Part shown: positions 62,577 through 64,000 of the stretch, one piece after another
Numbering within the stretch: position 1 is the stretch's first letter
How the letters are laid out: each line of letters begins with the position of its first letter
Assembly (NCBI RefSeq): GCF_000165125.1
Contig: NZ_AEIU01000003.1
Location: forward strand, 1-64,000
Length of the DNA stretch: 64,000 bases
Reading direction: 5' to 3'
Origin: Vibrio caribbeanicus ATCC BAA-2122
Lineage (GTDB): Bacteria; Pseudomonadota; Gammaproteobacteria; Enterobacterales; Vibrionaceae
Translations under genes and position numbers: made by a program
Notes under the pieces: generated by a model
What the model saw: only the letters and a program-made list of their open reading frames with translations
Database searches by the model: none
What the model was told of the DNA's origin: nothing

Positions 62577-63458
62577 TTATCGACTCTGTAATGGTTTTTC
62601 TTTCTCGGTTGCTGCTGATTCTTTTGCCGTTTTGTTCCAAGACAAGGCAATACAAGCAGCCACAATTATCAACGCCCCACAGACCGTCATCCACCCGGGA
62701 ATTTCTTGCCAAAAAAGGACACCCCATAAAACGTTAAAGACCAGTCCTATATAGCGAGTTCCTGCCACAACCGCGGCATTTTCATGCGTGAATGCCTTGG
62801 TTAAGAATATTTGTCCTATGAGGGAAACAACACCTATCGCAATGAGGTAGAACCACGCTATTCCTTGAGGAATAACAAAAGTGTCTTTCATTAAATAACC
62901 AGAAACCAGCATCGCCGTCATCAAGAAGTAAAATACGATTTCGTAGGTATGGTGTTTTTTACTGAGGTGACGAATTGTTATAGACGCACCGGCAGCAAAT
63001 AAAGCACTCGCGATACCGACCAGTGCGTAGAAATTAAATGATTGATAATTGAATGGATTGACAACAAGCCCCACTCCGAGCAAAACAAGTGGCAAAAGGA
63101 TCCGCGCTTTTTGGGGTAAACGCTCACCCAAAACAAGGTTGGATAATAAGATAACAAAAAATGGCGAAAGATAGGCAAGAATTGCAGCATCAGCGAGTGG
63201 TATATGAGCGATCGTATAAACAAACGCTAATAAATAAAAGGCACCTAATAGGCCACGTAACACTAATACAGAAATGCCCGATGTCGAGAAAGAAACCTTT
63301 GCATGCTTCATTAAGGCTAAAACCAGCAGTGTACCAATGGCACTGCGAAAAAATACAATTTCAGCACTTGGAATCGTCAAACTCGCTGCTTTAATTAGCG
63401 CATTCATCACACTGAAAACAAATGCGGAGAAAATGGCTAGAGCCACACCTTTATTCAT
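62577..63458 (-). CDS. DMT-superfamily (EamA) transporter
   Basis: A 293-residue inner-membrane protein with ten hydrophobic segments in two EamA repeats (MNKGVALAIFSAFVFSVMNALIKAAS; YALVGIASALFAAGASITIRHLS). PSAEIVFFRSAIGTLLVL and PLADAAILAYLSPFFVILLS are typical of the group. Substrate unknown; probably a metabolite exporter. Its start overlaps the end of the upstream gene by 8 bases, so the two are translationally coupled. The DUF1007 gene follows 45 bases after its stop and may be in the same operon. Confidence 0.9.
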   Translation of the reverse strand: MNKGVALAIFSAFVFSVMNALIKAASLTIPSAEIVFFRSAIGTLLVLALMKHAKVSFSTSGISVLVLRGLLGAFYLLAFVYTIAHIPLADAAILAYLSPFFVILLSNLVLGERLPQKARILLPLVLLGVGLVVNPFNYQSFNFYALVGIASALFAAGASITIRHLSKKHHTYEIVFYFLMTAMLVSGYLMKDTFVIPQGIAWFYLIAIGVVSLIGQIFLTKAFTHENAAVVAGTRYIGLVFNVLWGVLFWQEIPGWMTVCGALIIVAACIALSWNKTAKESAATEKEKPLQSR

Positions 63459-64000
63459 TGGTTACTCCTAGTTTCGGATAAAGCCATTTGAGGCTTTGAG
63501 TGGATTGATTGTGGCTCGACTGGAGAAATCGATTAGGATGTTGCCGATCTGCCAACCAAGATTCGAAAGTATTTAATATTTTTTCAACTGTTGGTAAGTG
63601 GATCTTGTGATATGAAGCAAGAGCGGAAAGCCAATATAGAGCCTGTATATCTTCACTCGGAATTCTAGGCCAGTCGCCTTTGTCTAAGTCACCTTTAATA
63701 AACGGTACCGCTGAAAAATCAAAATATCGCCCTTGAAGATCAGGGCTAGAAAAAGGATCAATCAAAATAGCACTGTAGCGTACATAAAGCCTGTATTCTT
63801 GCTCGATTTTTGAGCACTCACAGAAACTATCAATCTGTTCACGTGAAAGGCTTTCTTGGCGGACTGGGTAGTTATCATCATTTAGAAATTTCAATAAGTT
63901 AAAAGCCTCTCCCTCAAACTCATTGATTAGTAGAGAAATATCGCGCCACAATGAGACTAGTGTCTCAATTGATGCTGGCGTTATTGGCCCCTCAGGAAAA
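63451..64000 (-). CDS. Unrecognised protein, 5' end outside the window
   Basis: An open frame enters from the right edge (reads FPEGPITPASIETLVSLWRD in frame before the TTG at 63951, so that codon is internal, not the start). At least 182 residues are visible, soluble and acidic: INEFEGEAFNLLKFLNDD, SAVPFIKGDLDKGDWPRI, ALYWLSALASYHKIHLPTVE, ending QSLKWLYPKLGVTNE. No family recognised. It overlaps the DMT transporter gene by 8 bases. Confidence 0.75.
   Translation of the reverse strand, partial: FPEGPITPASIETLVSLWRDISLLINEFEGEAFNLLKFLNDDNYPVRQESLSREQIDSFCECSKIEQEYRLYVRYSAILIDPFSSPDLQGRYFDFSAVPFIKGDLDKGDWPRIPSEDIQALYWLSALASYHKIHLPTVEKILNTFESWLADRQHPNRFLQSSHNQSTQSLKWLYPKLGVTNE

Noticed and set aside
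1-64000. CRISPR arrays, tRNA, rRNA
   Set aside because: No regularly spaced direct repeats of 25-40 bases and no tRNA cloverleaf or rRNA sequence were seen on either strand.

Overview
The window reads as a chromosomal segment of a marine gammaproteobacterium, almost certainly a Vibrio or close relative. The reasons are the A+T-rich coding style, the mix of families (RcnR/NicO metal efflux, DUF1007, DUF924, HopJ, FIST-kinase, VirK/DUF535, HD-GYP), Fur boxes before outer-membrane receptors, and a dispersed 260-270 bp intergenic repeat with TATACCCAAGT termini of a kind I associate with vibrios. There are no rRNA, tRNA or CRISPR loci, and no core replication or ribosomal operons. Diverged second copies of typA- and purA-like genes suggest an accessory-rich region, perhaps the second chromosome (inference).

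Layout. 1-4.1 kb: a chemoreceptor, small proteins and IS-transposase scars. 4.1-10.9 kb: an iron-responsive siderophore-uptake module (AraC regulator, two ABC half-transporters, TonB-dependent receptor) with Fur boxes and a hairpin between receptor and transporters. 11.3-13.2 kb: a large unrecognised exported protein. 13.3-16 kb: a yqhC/yqhD-like aldehyde-reductase pair and an acetyltransferase. 16.2-17.3 kb: RcnA-type Ni/Co efflux behind a textbook RcnR operator. 17.3-20.4 kb: a giant HD-GYP sensor. 21-23.3 kb: a tiny lipoprotein overlapping a 730-residue exported protein. 24.4-27 kb: a FIST sensor with its histidine kinase. 27-31.3 kb: an aminotransferase, a tandem pterin-synthase-like protein with a structured leader, and SelO. 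31.7-33.9 kb: a frameshifted siderophore receptor. 34-36.9 kb: repeat-damaged genes and a metzincin protease pair. 37-41 kb: MFS, VirK-like, LysR and GNAT genes. 41-47 kb: an RND pump, its adaptor and a divergent two-component system. 47-54.3 kb: the most unusual stretch, with a Cys-rich protein, a SIS-domain protein, an orphan contractile-tail sheath protein, a second TypA-like GTPase, a LysR regulator and a second adenylosuccinate synthetase. 54.4-59.3 kb: Cfa, a small unknown, LysE/LysR and a YdcF-like protein. 59.3-64 kb: RcnR, its second tandem operator, NicO efflux, DUF1007, a DMT exporter and a gene running off the right edge.

Connections. RcnR (59.3 kb) probably controls rcnA (16.2 kb) and its own divergent neighbour through operator pairs built the same way 43 kb apart. 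The Fur boxes join the 4-11 kb and 31.7 kb loci into one iron regulon. Copies or remnants of one repeat family occur at about nine places, and have rebuilt the start of one gene (34.4 kb) and probably truncated another (36.7 kb). The best leads for new biology are the orphan sheath protein with its translation and purine-synthesis paralogue neighbours, the split-site pterin synthase with its leader, and the unknown RcnR-linked protein at 59.7 kb.
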